From assembly GCA_949286015.1 (NCBI GenBank), contig CASEBB010000057.1, positions 1-45,631 on the forward strand: a stretch of DNA of 45,631 nt, given 5' to 3'. Origin of the DNA: an uncultured Succinivibrionaceae bacterium (GTDB lineage: Bacteria > Pseudomonadota > Gammaproteobacteria > Enterobacterales > Succinivibrionaceae). Every line of letters begins with the position of its first letter. Position 1 is the stretch's first letter. This document shows positions 35,235 through 43,974 of this stretch, piece after piece. The notes beneath the pieces were generated by a model. It saw only the letters and a program-made list of their open reading frames with translations, did not search any database and was not told the DNA's origin. A program made the position numbers and the translations under genes.

Positions 35235-38114
35235 ATGATGGAAAAGTCATTTCTCTCGCTTTTTCTCACGCGCTTTATCGTCTCCATGCTGGTCATTCTG
35301 GCCATCTTTGCGCTCTTTGTGTATCAGCGTGTCGAGACCTCGCGTAATATGGCCATTACCATTGGCCAAGAGTCCCTCTCGCACGTCGAAACCAGCCTCA
35401 ATCACATCATTGATAAGACCAACCTCATCGAAGGTTTTCTCCACGCCGTAGGTGAAGACGCCATGAAGAAAATGGCCGAAGGTGATGGCTCCTATCTCTC
35501 CTCTGAATTTGACCGCATCGCTGCCACTATCTGTGACAACAAAGCCATTCTCTCTTTAGAGCTGATCCCTGGCGGTGTCATCAAATACTCCTATCCCCAC
35601 ACCCCTAACCTCGATGTCATCGGTACTAATGTTTTTCAATTTGAGCACAACTCCGGTGCTGGCGCTAACTTCTCGGTAAAGTCAGGTCTTATCACCATTG
35701 ATGGCCCCATCCCGCTGATGCAAGGCGGCGCGGCCTTAGTTGCGCGCAATCCGGTGTACTACGATAATGGCGAGTTCTGGGGGTTTATCGCCATCCTCAT
35801 GCGCATCCCTAACATCATTGAGCCCTTAGGATTAGACGACCTCACCTCACAGGGCTATGAGTTTGAGCTGCACTTTGTGTCCCCTGAAGGTATCCAGATT
35901 GTCTCCTCGACGCTGCACGGTCAAGACATCTCGGATACAGTGGTGGTGACGCATATCATCGCCGGACGTACCGCCGAGCTGTTCTTAGTCCCTGTAAATG
36001 GCTGGGTCACCATTGGTGACTCCTCTTACGAGCTTATCTTCTTTCTCTTAGTGACCTTTGTCATTGCCTATCTTTTAACGCGTAATCGCGTCGCCTCCTT
36101 AGAGCTGGTAAGCTCCCTCGAAAAAGAAAAGCACCTGCGTATGGTCACGGTACAGGCTTACAAGGAAGCCGAGCAAGCCAATACCGCCAAAAGTGACTTC
36201 TTAAGTGCCATGAGCCACGACCTGCGCACGCCAATGAATGCCATTATTGGCCTGTGTACGCTCTTAAAGCGCGATAACGATAAGCCACAAAAGGTGCTCG
36301 ATTACGTACAAAAGCTCACGGCCTCCAGTCAGCATCTCTTAGGTCTGATCAATGACGTGCTGGACATGTCTAAGATCGAGAGCGGTAAGGTCGCCCTCAA
36401 TGTCCGTGAGTTTTCCCTTGCCAGCCTCATCGACGGTATCAACACCATTGTCCGGCCGCAGGCCCGTGCGCGTAGTCAGGTCTTTGAGATTGTGGTCAAC
36501 CACATTGAGCACGAGTTTCTCATTGCCGACGACCTGCGCATTAACCAGATCCTCTTAAACCTGCTCTCCAATGCCGTTAAGTACACGCAAATTGGTGGTC
36601 ATATTCGCCTGACCGTAACTGAGCACGACATGCACTCGCCAAACATTGCCAGCTTCTCCTTTGAGGTGGTGGACAATGGTATGGGCATGTCCAAGAGCTT
36701 CTTACGCCATGTCTTTGAGCCTTTTGTGCGCTCAGAAAAAGCCATGTCCTCGGAGATCCAAGGCACGGGCTTAGGTATGACCATTACCAATAACTTAGTG
36801 CAGCTCATGGGTGGCACCATTGATATCGACTCGATCGAGGGGCGCGGCACTAAGGTTCTGGTCAATCTTACCCTCAAGATTAAGCACGAAGAGGTCAAAG
36901 ACAGCGAGTTCTTTAAGGCGCAGGGGATCTCCCATATCCTGCTCATTGATGATGAGTTTGCCGTCAGCCAGTCGGTTACCACGACCATGGCCGAGGCGGG
37001 GGTGAACACCCTGAATGCGCTCAATCAGCAGGGGGCGTTAGAGCTCTTAGAGCAGAGCGAGCGGGAAAAGGAGCCAATTGATATCATCCTGCTTGACCTC
37101 AAGTTACATGAGGAGAATGGTCTTGATGTGGCTAAGGCCATTAAGCAGACCCGCTTTAAGGACGTGCCGATCTACATCCTGACCTCGTATGACTACTCTG
37201 ATATTGAGGTCAAGGCCATCGACATTGGCATTAAGGGCTTTATCATGAAGCCGCTCTTTATCAGCAACCTCAAGATGGCCATTGAGAGCACGATTGATAA
37301 AGAGAGCTCCATTGCCGAGGTGGCTCAGGATAGTGTGCTCTCGGGAATGCACATCTTAGCGGCGGAGGATAATGAGCTGAACTCGGAGATTCTCATCGAT
37401 CTCTTAGCGATGCGTGGTGCTACCTGTGTGGTGTGTAAGGATGGTGAGCAGGTAGTAGAGGAGTTTGCCCGCGCCAAAGAGGGACAGTACGACTTCATCC
37501 TCATGGATGTGCAGATGCCAAAGAAGAACGGCTTAGAGGCGACGCATGATATCAGAGCCTTACAGCACCCACAGGCACAGACTATCCCGATTATCGCGAT
37601 GACGGCTAATGCCTTTTCTGAGGATGTAAAGGCGTCTTTTGATGTGGGCATGAACTGCCACATCTCTAAGCCTTTGGATATGAGTATCCTCGAGAACTTT
37701 ATCCACTCCTTATCGCGGGACGAGAAGGGACACCTCGTGGCGCAACCTTTTAGCGCCTTTGAAGCCAATGCCGAGGTCAAGGTTGCGACCAATGATAAGC
37801 AGCAACGTGTGGGCATGATACCAACTATGGGCAGCTCTCCTGATGCAGACGCTGCCGACGCTGCTCATGCTGCAAACGCCGACAATGCGGCCCAAGAGGC
37901 AGATGCAGTACAGAACACTAACACTAAAGCCTCAGCGCCAGCTATGGCCGAGGGAGCACAATCGGAGGATGCAGCTGCCTCATCTTTGTTGTCGTCTGCT
38001 GTTGCTGACCATAGCCATACAGAGCAGAGCGCCGCGCAAAGTAGCGTAGTACAGGTGCAGGAGGTTGTTGCCAGCGACAGTGCCGCTGCTACCACTACGG
38101 AGCAAAGAAAATAA
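35235..38114 (+). CDS. CHASE-domain hybrid histidine kinase with two receivers
   Basis: This is a 959-residue inner-membrane sensor. A transmembrane helix (about 10-30) and a second (about 264-282) bracket a periplasmic domain. Its text (ILSLELIPGGVIKYSYPHTPNLDVIG, GPIPLMQGGAALVARNPVYY, FWGFIAILMRI) fits CHASE. Then come an H-box (His328 in AMSHDLRTPMNAI), N-box (INQILLNLLSNAVKYT), G1 (VVDNGMGM) and G2 (GTGLGMTI). Receiver 1 has Asp621 and Lys672; receiver 2 has Asp758 and Lys812, both with the acidic pocket intact. There is no HPt domain; the last 130 residues are an Ala/Asp/Ser-rich tail. No DNA-binding response regulator is adjacent, so the output partner must be elsewhere. The ATG at 35235 has GGAGG nine bases upstream. 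The ligand is unknown. Confidence 0.93.
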   Translation: MMEKSFLSLFLTRFIVSMLVILAIFALFVYQRVETSRNMAITIGQESLSHVETSLNHIIDKTNLIEGFLHAVGEDAMKKMAEGDGSYLSSEFDRIAATICDNKAILSLELIPGGVIKYSYPHTPNLDVIGTNVFQFEHNSGAGANFSVKSGLITIDGPIPLMQGGAALVARNPVYYDNGEFWGFIAILMRIPNIIEPLGLDDLTSQGYEFELHFVSPEGIQIVSSTLHGQDISDTVVVTHIIAGRTAELFLVPVNGWVTIGDSSYELIFFLLVTFVIAYLLTRNRVASLELVSSLEKEKHLRMVTVQAYKEAEQANTAKSDFLSAMSHDLRTPMNAIIGLCTLLKRDNDKPQKVLDYVQKLTASSQHLLGLINDVLDMSKIESGKVALNVREFSLASLIDGINTIVRPQARARSQVFEIVVNHIEHEFLIADDLRINQILLNLLSNAVKYTQIGGHIRLTVTEHDMHSPNIASFSFEVVDNGMGMSKSFLRHVFEPFVRSEKAMSSEIQGTGLGMTITNNLVQLMGGTIDIDSIEGRGTKVLVNLTLKIKHEEVKDSEFFKAQGISHILLIDDEFAVSQSVTTTMAEAGVNTLNALNQQGALELLEQSEREKEPIDIILLDLKLHEENGLDVAKAIKQTRFKDVPIYILTSYDYSDIEVKAIDIGIKGFIMKPLFISNLKMAIESTIDKESSIAEVAQDSVLSGMHILAAEDNELNSEILIDLLAMRGATCVVCKDGEQVVEEFARAKEGQYDFILMDVQMPKKNGLEATHDIRALQHPQAQTIPIIAMTANAFSEDVKASFDVGMNCHISKPLDMSILENFIHSLSRDEKGHLVAQPFSAFEANAEVKVATNDKQQRVGMIPTMGSSPDADAADAAHAANADNAAQEADAVQNTNTKASAPAMAEGAQSEDAAASSLLSSAVADHSHTEQSAAQSSVVQVQEVVASDSAAATTTEQRK

Positions 38115-38473
38115 GGGTTGTACGCAGAGATTGCGGCGAGGTAGACAGGTGGACGGGCGTTTACGGCCGCAAGAGCGGGTGCCTTTAAGCTCATGGCGCT
38201 GTACGGCGCGGTGGTAGTGCAAGCGAGGCAAGAGCAGCTAAGCTGGCTAAGCGTAGCTTCAGTCTCCGCAAAGGCGCTGTATACGGGCTAAAGCAGCTAT
38301 GCTTTGCTACGCACAATGAGCCATCGGGGTAGGGTAGGTGGATACCCATGGCCACCCACCGCACAGGTCGGATCTTTTTGCGTCAGGTGGTAGCTTCAGT
38401 GGGTGGGTTGGGTTCTACCTTAGGGGAGATCGTTTTGCGGATACCAGCGCGTTGCTGGCAGAGTGGAGGAGGT
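38115..38473. other. 359-bp spacer kinase-TatD
   Basis: No terminator or gene is recognisable. The frame of the downstream TatD gene is open through the last 126 bp but that part has no family similarity. Confidence 0.5.
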
Positions 38474-39589
38474 ATGCGCGACTCACATTGTCATTTGCTT
38501 TTAGGGTGTGATTCCAACTTGCCAAGCAAGCCTATGGGCATGGCTCCGAGCCGCTTAGCAGCATGGCCGCACCGCATAAACTCCATAGAGGCAGATAAGG
38601 CTGCTTCTGACGCTTCTTTGTGGTTGGATTCTCCGTGCTTGGCAGAGTCCGACATCGCAGCAGCCATTGCCGCCACATGGCCGCAGCTACCAGTAGCAGT
38701 CTGTGCCCAGAGTGCAGAGCTTATCCACGCACTGTGGCTAGAGTTTACGCTGGCGTGGCTGCAAGGTGATACTGTGCAGGAGCGGCTCTTATCTTTTGTG
38801 CGCGCAAAAGCGGCAGGCGTGAGTGATTTCTGCCTGCAGAGCACCTGCTGTTTGGACTTTTTAGTGACAGCACTGACGCTAAAGCGCTTAGCGGCGCGAG
38901 ATGGTATGAGTGGTAAGTGCAGCGCAGCCTCCGCCGCAGTCGCCACTACCACTACTGATGGTGAGCAGAGCGCTGCTTTGCCTGCTGCTGATGATGTAGG
39001 GGCAGAGCTAGCGGCGTTTCCATCGCGCTGTCAGCTGTACACGGGCATTCATCCGCTCTTTATCGTGGCTGATGCAAAGGAGCAAGAGCAGGAGCTGCGC
39101 TGGTGGAGTGAAGCCATTGTAGGTAACGCGGCCGCATGGGGCTGTGCGGGTATTGGCGAGATTGGCTTAGATGCCCGTAAAAGTGCTCCTGACATGCAGT
39201 ACCAGTTGCGGCTCTTAGAGCAGATTCTCGAGAGTACTGTAGCTTTACAGCTACCGTATTCTTTTCACTGTGTGCGTGCTCATAATGAGCTCTTAAGGCT
39301 GCTCAAGCGCTTTAGCCGTAACCATAATGGTCTACGCGGTACTATTCATGGCTTTAATCAGAACGCCCTCATTGCCGCGCAGTATGTGGAGCTGGGATTT
39401 AGTCTCGGCTTAGGGCCAGAGATCCTACGTGAGCACAATGCTCCCAAGTTTAAGCAGCTTGTGGCGGCGGTACCGGCGTCAGCTCTGGTAGTAGAGACTG
39501 ACTTCTCAGGTGGCAGCGGCAATGGCTATGAGGGCACGGTCTTAGCGGCTGTGACGGCTAAGTTAGAGGCGTGGCTGCATCAGCAGTAG
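38474..39589 (+). CDS. TatD-family metal-dependent deoxyribonuclease (YjjV-like)
   Basis: The TatD metal site is present: HxH (His5, His7 in DSHCHL), Glu in GIGEIGLD, His in PYSFHCVRAHNE, His in IHGFNQN and Asp in VVETDFSG. The family hydrolyses DNA with two divalent metals. At 371 residues it exceeds the usual about 260. The extra material is an Ala/Ser/Thr-rich insert (residues about 10-180) between the HxH and the GIHPLF region. The ATG at 38474 was chosen because TatD proteins start a few residues before DSHCHL and a GGAGGAGG run precedes it. In E. coli the TatD paralogue YjjV lies between prfC and serB, as here, so orthology to YjjV is likely. Confidence 0.88.
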   Translation: MRDSHCHLLLGCDSNLPSKPMGMAPSRLAAWPHRINSIEADKAASDASLWLDSPCLAESDIAAAIAATWPQLPVAVCAQSAELIHALWLEFTLAWLQGDTVQERLLSFVRAKAAGVSDFCLQSTCCLDFLVTALTLKRLAARDGMSGKCSAASAAVATTTTDGEQSAALPAADDVGAELAAFPSRCQLYTGIHPLFIVADAKEQEQELRWWSEAIVGNAAAWGCAGIGEIGLDARKSAPDMQYQLRLLEQILESTVALQLPYSFHCVRAHNELLRLLKRFSRNHNGLRGTIHGFNQNALIAAQYVELGFSLGLGPEILREHNAPKFKQLVAAVPASALVVETDFSGGSGNGYEGTVLAAVTAKLEAWLHQQ

Positions 39590-40339
39590 CAGTGTGACCC
39601 CCTATGAGGTGCAGAGGACTCAGAGCAGAGGCACAAGAGCTAACAAGTGGAGCGGGCAATACGCTGCTGCCAACGTAGGCAAGGCTGGTACAGAGCTCAG
39701 TTTGGGGCGGCAGCTTGTCATCTGCGGCAAAAGTCGCTAGGCTAAAGCCTCCTTACACACGCATTGCGTTGCCTTGCTTTGCAGCTTAGCTGAGCGACGC
39801 CACACCACCAGCGCCACGCACCAGCCACGTGTGCAGCTATCCCGAGGGGATAATGGTTTTCTCTCTGCGTTTTGTCGACCACTGCGGTCGATGCTCTCTT
39901 AGAGGTGGCTGGTTACTATCACCACAACTGTCGGCGTGCTTTCTGCCCTGTTTACGCCTCAGATGAGGCGAAATTACCACAGGAAACTTGAGCGTTAGGG
40001 CAGTGATCGCGTCAAGATGCGGCTAAGCTCTAACGAGAGCTGTGCCCTGCACTGACACCGTGTACCGTGCTTTATGCGGGACGCTGCGCATAAAGGTGCT
40101 CTTTGGTAGCGTTTTAGGCCGTAGCGTTTACACTGGCGTATGCTCTGAAGCTGAGAGCAGAAGTGCGCTACCCAGCGCAGCACACGCTGAGCTGTGCGCT
40201 GTACAGCGCAGCTGTGCGTAGCAGTGGCAGTGAGCGGCTCTACGCTTTGCTGTGTGTGCTTTTGTTAGTTTAGTCCTGTGGGGCGGTAAGCCCCGCTGGG
40301 GTACAAGAGGAGCCCCTGCTGGGGGCAGATGAGGTCTCA
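39590..40339. other. 750-bp spacer TatD-serB
   Basis: No gene is recognisable. It holds one copy of a diverged repeat (39876-40024) that matches 43314-43486. Confidence 0.5.
39876..40024 (+). repeat. Diverged intergenic repeat, copy 1
   Basis: CGACCACTGCGGTCGATG, CTTAGAGGT, GGCGTGCTTTCTGCCCTGTT, GCGT-TAGGGC and TCAAGATGCGGCT appear in the same order at 43314-43486, with many changes between. It is an old duplication, noncoding in both places. Confidence 0.5.
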
Positions 40340-41281
40340 ATGCAGCAACTGTTTTTTGTCTTTCCTCAGCAGGGTGAAAAGGCTCTCTCCACCGCCGATT
40401 GTGAAGCCTTACTGCAAGAGTACCGTGATCTCATGCATCTGCCAGCAAGTGCTACAGAAAAGCTGGTCTTTAAGCACGATGATCCGGACTTTACTTATGC
40501 CTTAATGCTCTTAAAGCAGCCTGTAAGTGCGGAGATTGAGGCCAAGCTTAAGGCTTTTACCCTTGAGCATAAGCGCTGTGATGTGCTCTTTAGTGAGGAC
40601 TTTCCTTGCTTTGGGGAGCGTGACCCACGTGATGGCGCCTTGGTAATGGATATGGACATGACCACGGTGCAAATTGAGGGTATCGACGAGATAGCCCGCT
40701 GCTTAGGCGTGTATGACGACGTGGCGGCGGTGACCAGTGCAGCCATGCATGGTCATTTAGAGTTTAGCGAGTCGCTGCGGCGGCGTGTGGCTTTACTCAA
40801 GGGTGGTGATGCAGCCTCGGTCTTAGCGCACGTAAAGACCATTATGACGGAGACCTCGGGCCTTGCACAGTTAATGGCTTACTGCCAAAAGTTAAAGCCA
40901 CACTTTAAGACCTGTATTGCCTCTGGTGGCTTCCATGAGCTGATCTCTGTCATTGACCACAAGTACGGTCTTGATCTCATTGCTGCTAACCGCTTAAAGG
41001 TGGATGCCGAGGGTAAATTCACCGGTGAGGTCGATGGCCCCATTGTCGATGGGCAGGCTAAAGCCAATCTGGTACGTACCTTAAAAGAGCAGTATGGCGT
41101 GGCGCAAGAGCGCATTATCGTGATTGGTGATGGTGCTAATGACCTGCTCATGATGAGTGTGGGCGGTTTAGGTATCGCTTACCACGCTAAGCCTGCGGTG
41201 CAGGAAAAAGCACGTAATGTCATCAATATCGGTGACTTACGTGCGGTAGCAGTACTCTTAGAGCTGCGCGCGGAGATCTAA
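40340..41281 (+). CDS. serB: Phosphoserine phosphatase
   Basis: SerB catalyses the last step of serine synthesis, removing phosphate from phosphoserine. The 313-residue HAD enzyme has the nucleophile motif DMDMT (Asp104, Asp106), the cap region (MHGHLEFSESLRRRVALLKG), CIASGGFHELI, the lysine in DGQAKANLV and GDGANDLLM (263-271). E. coli SerB has DMDST and IECIDE where this has DMDMT and IEGIDE; the catalytic aspartates are unchanged. A poorly conserved N-terminal part (1-95) replaces the ACT-like region. The ATG at 40340 has GAGGT four bases upstream. It precedes radA, as in E. coli. Confidence 0.95.
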   Translation: MQQLFFVFPQQGEKALSTADCEALLQEYRDLMHLPASATEKLVFKHDDPDFTYALMLLKQPVSAEIEAKLKAFTLEHKRCDVLFSEDFPCFGERDPRDGALVMDMDMTTVQIEGIDEIARCLGVYDDVAAVTSAAMHGHLEFSESLRRRVALLKGGDAASVLAHVKTIMTETSGLAQLMAYCQKLKPHFKTCIASGGFHELISVIDHKYGLDLIAANRLKVDAEGKFTGEVDGPIVDGQAKANLVRTLKEQYGVAQERIIVIGDGANDLLMMSVGGLGIAYHAKPAVQEKARNVINIGDLRAVAVLLELRAEI

Positions 41282-41330
41282 GCGCTTCGAGGCTGTATCT
41301 GCCTTAAAGGCAGGACGTTTCTCAAGTTTT

Positions 41331-41482
41331 GGAACAAGTGATCTCATAAGTGACGGCGGCAGAGGTGAGTGCTGGCAACAGCCTACACCTCGAGATAAAT
41401 GGGGCATGTTAGCTTGAGCCTATCGTAGGACGGTGCACCATGATTACCCTAAGGTTCGTCATCTCTTAAGGCAGTCGTTCCT
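41331..41482 (+). repeat. TIR-bounded noncoding element, copy 6
   Basis: The left end is GGAACAAGTGATCTCATAA then GTGACGG. The right end is CGTCATCTCTTAAGGCAGTC then GTTCCT. They are imperfect inverted repeats of about 27 bp. The interior carries ACACCTCGAGATAAATGGGG and GGTGCACCATGATTACCC. It starts 50 bp after the serB stop. Confidence 0.85.
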
Positions 41483-41522
41483 ACCTTGAGGTGTAAGCGT
41501 GGGTGGCACCACTACCACCACT

Positions 41523-41546
41523 ACCACCTGCAACACCGCAGGTGGT
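41523..41546 (+). promoter_or_regulatory. 9-bp stem hairpin upstream of radA
   Basis: ACCACCTGC-AACACC-GCAGGTGGT is a perfect inverted repeat 160 nt upstream of radA with no T-run. It could be a leader structure or a binding site. Confidence 0.4.
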
Positions 41547-41706
41547 ATCTCGAGATGCATGCGCAGCGTCGTAGTCACGTCTGACGGCGTTAGCTTGAGC
41601 GTGGCTCCGTGGTCACACGCAAAGTAACATCAGCTAACGGCTTCCAATCACAGCTTGCTGCTTGTGTGGTTATTATTGTTGTCGGTAGAAAAGAGGAAAA
41701 GCTCCC

Positions 41707-43089
41707 ATGGCTAAGGCCAAGACTGCTTTTGTATGCACCAACTGCGGCGCTGAATACTCGCGCTGGCAGGGCCAATGCCGCCAATGCGGCGAATGGAACA
41801 GCATTGAAGAGGTGCATTATTCCTCCTCAGGTGCCGAGCGCACCGTCACGCGTGCTGCTTCCCTAAGTGGCTTTGCGGGCTTAGCCGATGGTAAGGTTGA
41901 GAACCTCTCTGCCGTCAAGATTGCGCAAACGGTGCGTATGCCTACGGGCTATAGCGAGTTTGATCGCGTGCTAGGTGGTGGCATTGTCCCTGGCTCCGTG
42001 GTGCTCATTGGTGGTAACCCTGGTGCAGGTAAGTCCACGCTCTTATTGCAGACGGTGTGTAAGCTCTCATCCCAGACCAGAGTGCTCTACATTACGGGGG
42101 AGGAGTCATTAGAGCAGGTAGCCATACGCGCCCAGCGCTTAGCGCTGCCTACAGAGCGGGTACGTATTGGTGCTGAGACCTCAATCGACAACATTATCTC
42201 CATTGCGCTGCAAGAGCAGCCAGCAGTACTGGTAGTGGACTCGATTCAGGTGATGCACGTTAATGACGTCGACAGCGCCCCTGGTGCTGTCACGCAAGTA
42301 CGTGAGAGTGCGGCGGCCTTAACGCAGTTTGCCAAGCGCTCGGGTATTGCGGTGTTTCTCGTCGGTCACGTCACCAAAGAGGGTAGCCTCGCAGGCCCAA
42401 AGATCTTAGAGCACTGCGTGGACTGCTCGGTGATGCTGGAAGCGGGTAATGACATGCGCTTTCGTACTCTGCGCTGCCATAAGAACCGCTTTGGTGCCGT
42501 CAATGAGATTGGCGTCTTTGCCATGACCGATAAGGGCTTACACGAGATTAAGAACCCATCGGCTATCTTCTTAAACCGTCAAGAGAAAGTAGCACCTGGC
42601 TCGCTTGCTACCTGTGTCTGGGAAGGCACCCGTCCGCTCTTAGTGGAATTACAGTGCTTAGTGGACTTATCGCAGTTTGGCAATCCCCGCCGTTTATCCT
42701 TAGGTACCGACGGTGCCCGCTTATCGATGCTCTTATCGGTGTTACACCGTCATGCTGGTATCCAGCTTGCCGATCAGGACGTCTTTGTGAACGTGGTAGG
42801 TGGTGTCAAGATCGATGGCACCAGTGCTGACGTGCCGCTGATTCTGGCTTTGCTCTCGTCCTTTACCGAGCGTCCGATTGAGCGCACTACCATTGCCTTT
42901 GGTGAGATTGGCTTAACGGGAGAGATCCGTCCGGTGCAGTCGGGCTTAGAGCGCTTAAACGAGGCCGAGAAGCAGGGCTTTATGCGGGCGATTGTGCCTT
43001 TTGATAACGCCCCGCGTAACACCACAAAGGTGGGCAATATGGAGATTGTGCCGGTGCGCAATATTCAGGAGCTGGTCGATCTGGTTTAG
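41707..43089 (+). CDS. radA: DNA repair protein RadA
   Basis: RadA is a RecA-like ATPase and branch-migration helicase that processes recombination intermediates. The 460-residue product (E. coli 460) has the zinc finger Cys10-x2-Cys13...Cys24-x2-Cys27, Walker A GGNPGAGKST (102-111), Walker B-like AVLVVDSIQ, the diagnostic KNRFG (259-263), and the C-terminal Lon-protease-like domain (DVFVNVVGGVKIDGTSADVP, GEIGLTGEIRPV). The ATG at 41707 has AGAGGAAAAG upstream. It is downstream of serB as in E. coli, but 425 bp away, so it probably has its own promoter. Confidence 0.98.
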   Translation: MAKAKTAFVCTNCGAEYSRWQGQCRQCGEWNSIEEVHYSSSGAERTVTRAASLSGFAGLADGKVENLSAVKIAQTVRMPTGYSEFDRVLGGGIVPGSVVLIGGNPGAGKSTLLLQTVCKLSSQTRVLYITGEESLEQVAIRAQRLALPTERVRIGAETSIDNIISIALQEQPAVLVVDSIQVMHVNDVDSAPGAVTQVRESAAALTQFAKRSGIAVFLVGHVTKEGSLAGPKILEHCVDCSVMLEAGNDMRFRTLRCHKNRFGAVNEIGVFAMTDKGLHEIKNPSAIFLNRQEKVAPGSLATCVWEGTRPLLVELQCLVDLSQFGNPRRLSLGTDGARLSMLLSVLHRHAGIQLADQDVFVNVVGGVKIDGTSADVPLILALLSSFTERPIERTTIAFGEIGLTGEIRPVQSGLERLNEAEKQGFMRAIVPFDNAPRNTTKVGNMEIVPVRNIQELVDLV

Positions 43090-43313
43090 TCGGGGTGGTT
43101 GGGGCTGCCCCAATTCACACCATTGTGCATTGCGCGCGTCGCGTAATGGGCTTTTGGGGCGCCTAAGGGGCATTGGAGCCATGAGAGCGCGGTGAGGAAC
43201 AGAGCGTAAAGAGTGGCAGCTGAGGCCTCTGCTAACTGGTCACAACAGAGTATTATCCATCCCGACCCGAGCGCGCTCTAGACGCCAATCTCCTTGTTTT
43301 ACCGATGGTACCT

Positions 43314-43486
43314 GCTTGCGACCAGTACGGGCGATGACCACTTAGAGGTCATTTGGGGCTAACCACCGCAATCACCACCGTAATTGCCCGCCCAGCGTGC
43401 TTGCTGCTCTGTTTACCCTCTGGTAAGGCCCAATACACATGAGAGCTTGCGTGTAAGGGCCATGGCTACATCAAGCGGCGGCTTAG
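43314..43486 (+). repeat. Diverged intergenic repeat, copy 2
   Basis: It matches 39876-40024 in ordered blocks (CGACCAGTACGGGCGATG, CTTAGAGGTCA, AGCGTGCTTGCTGCTCTGTT, GCGTGTAAGGGC, ATCAAGCGGCGGCT). Confidence 0.5.
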
Positions 43487-43641
43487 GGTAGAGTTACTCC
43501 AAGGTGGCACAAGACCGCACATGGCGCCTTATTTTCATCCCGAGAAGAGAGCGCTTACCACCGTAAGTGCGTCTCTTCTTGTTTTTGTGGCATGTTGTGT
43601 AGTCTTTGGATTAAAATGCCACATAAAACCACAAATAAGCA

Positions 43642-43664
43642 ACTTGCAGCATGAAGCTGCAAGT
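43642..43664. promoter_or_regulatory. 9-bp stem hairpin upstream of fucO
   Basis: ACTTGCAGC-ATGAA-GCTGCAAGT is a perfect inverted repeat about 310 bp upstream of the fucO start, with no T-run. It could be a regulator site or an RNA hairpin. Confidence 0.4.
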
Positions 43665-43974
43665 AAGCATCACCCTCTAGAGTTTGCGGCTATCAGTATT
43701 AACGCGCTAAAGCCATAGCACCATCCTGCTTTCTTCATAAGTGCCACACCGCTCACAAAACCACATAAAAATGAAAAGATATTGTGTTGTTTTCTGTTGA
43801 TTCGTGCATAATAGCCCTGATCAGAAAGCTCAAGCCACAAGCACCGCGCGGCATCGCGCTCAGCAACGCGCTCGCTTGGGGGATAGCTTTCTTTGGGATG
43901 CAGAGATGGGCGTAGAGTTCAGCACTGTGAAGCGTAGCCTATCTCTCTTTGGGGTTTTAGTCACGAGGTTTCAC

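Larger units (their letters stand above)
41282..41706. other. 425-bp serB-radA spacer
   Basis: It is almost filled by one TIR element (41331-41482), followed by CCACTA triplet-like repeats, a 9-bp hairpin (41523-41546) and the palindrome ATCTCGAGAT (41547-41556). Confidence 0.6.
43090..43974. other. 885-bp radA-fucO spacer
   Basis: It holds the second copy of the diverged repeat (43314-43486) and a 9-bp hairpin (43642-43664). An AT-rich stretch (43740-43815) ends in TTGATTCGTGCATAATAG and may contain the fucO promoter, giving a leader of about 160 nt. The fucO frame is open through the last 171 bp but without family similarity. Confidence 0.55.

Noticed and set aside
43804..43974. Upstream extension of fucO by 57 codons
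   Set aside because: FucO begins at MxxRIILN and the ATG at 43975 has GAGG at good spacing. The extension overlaps the likely promoter.
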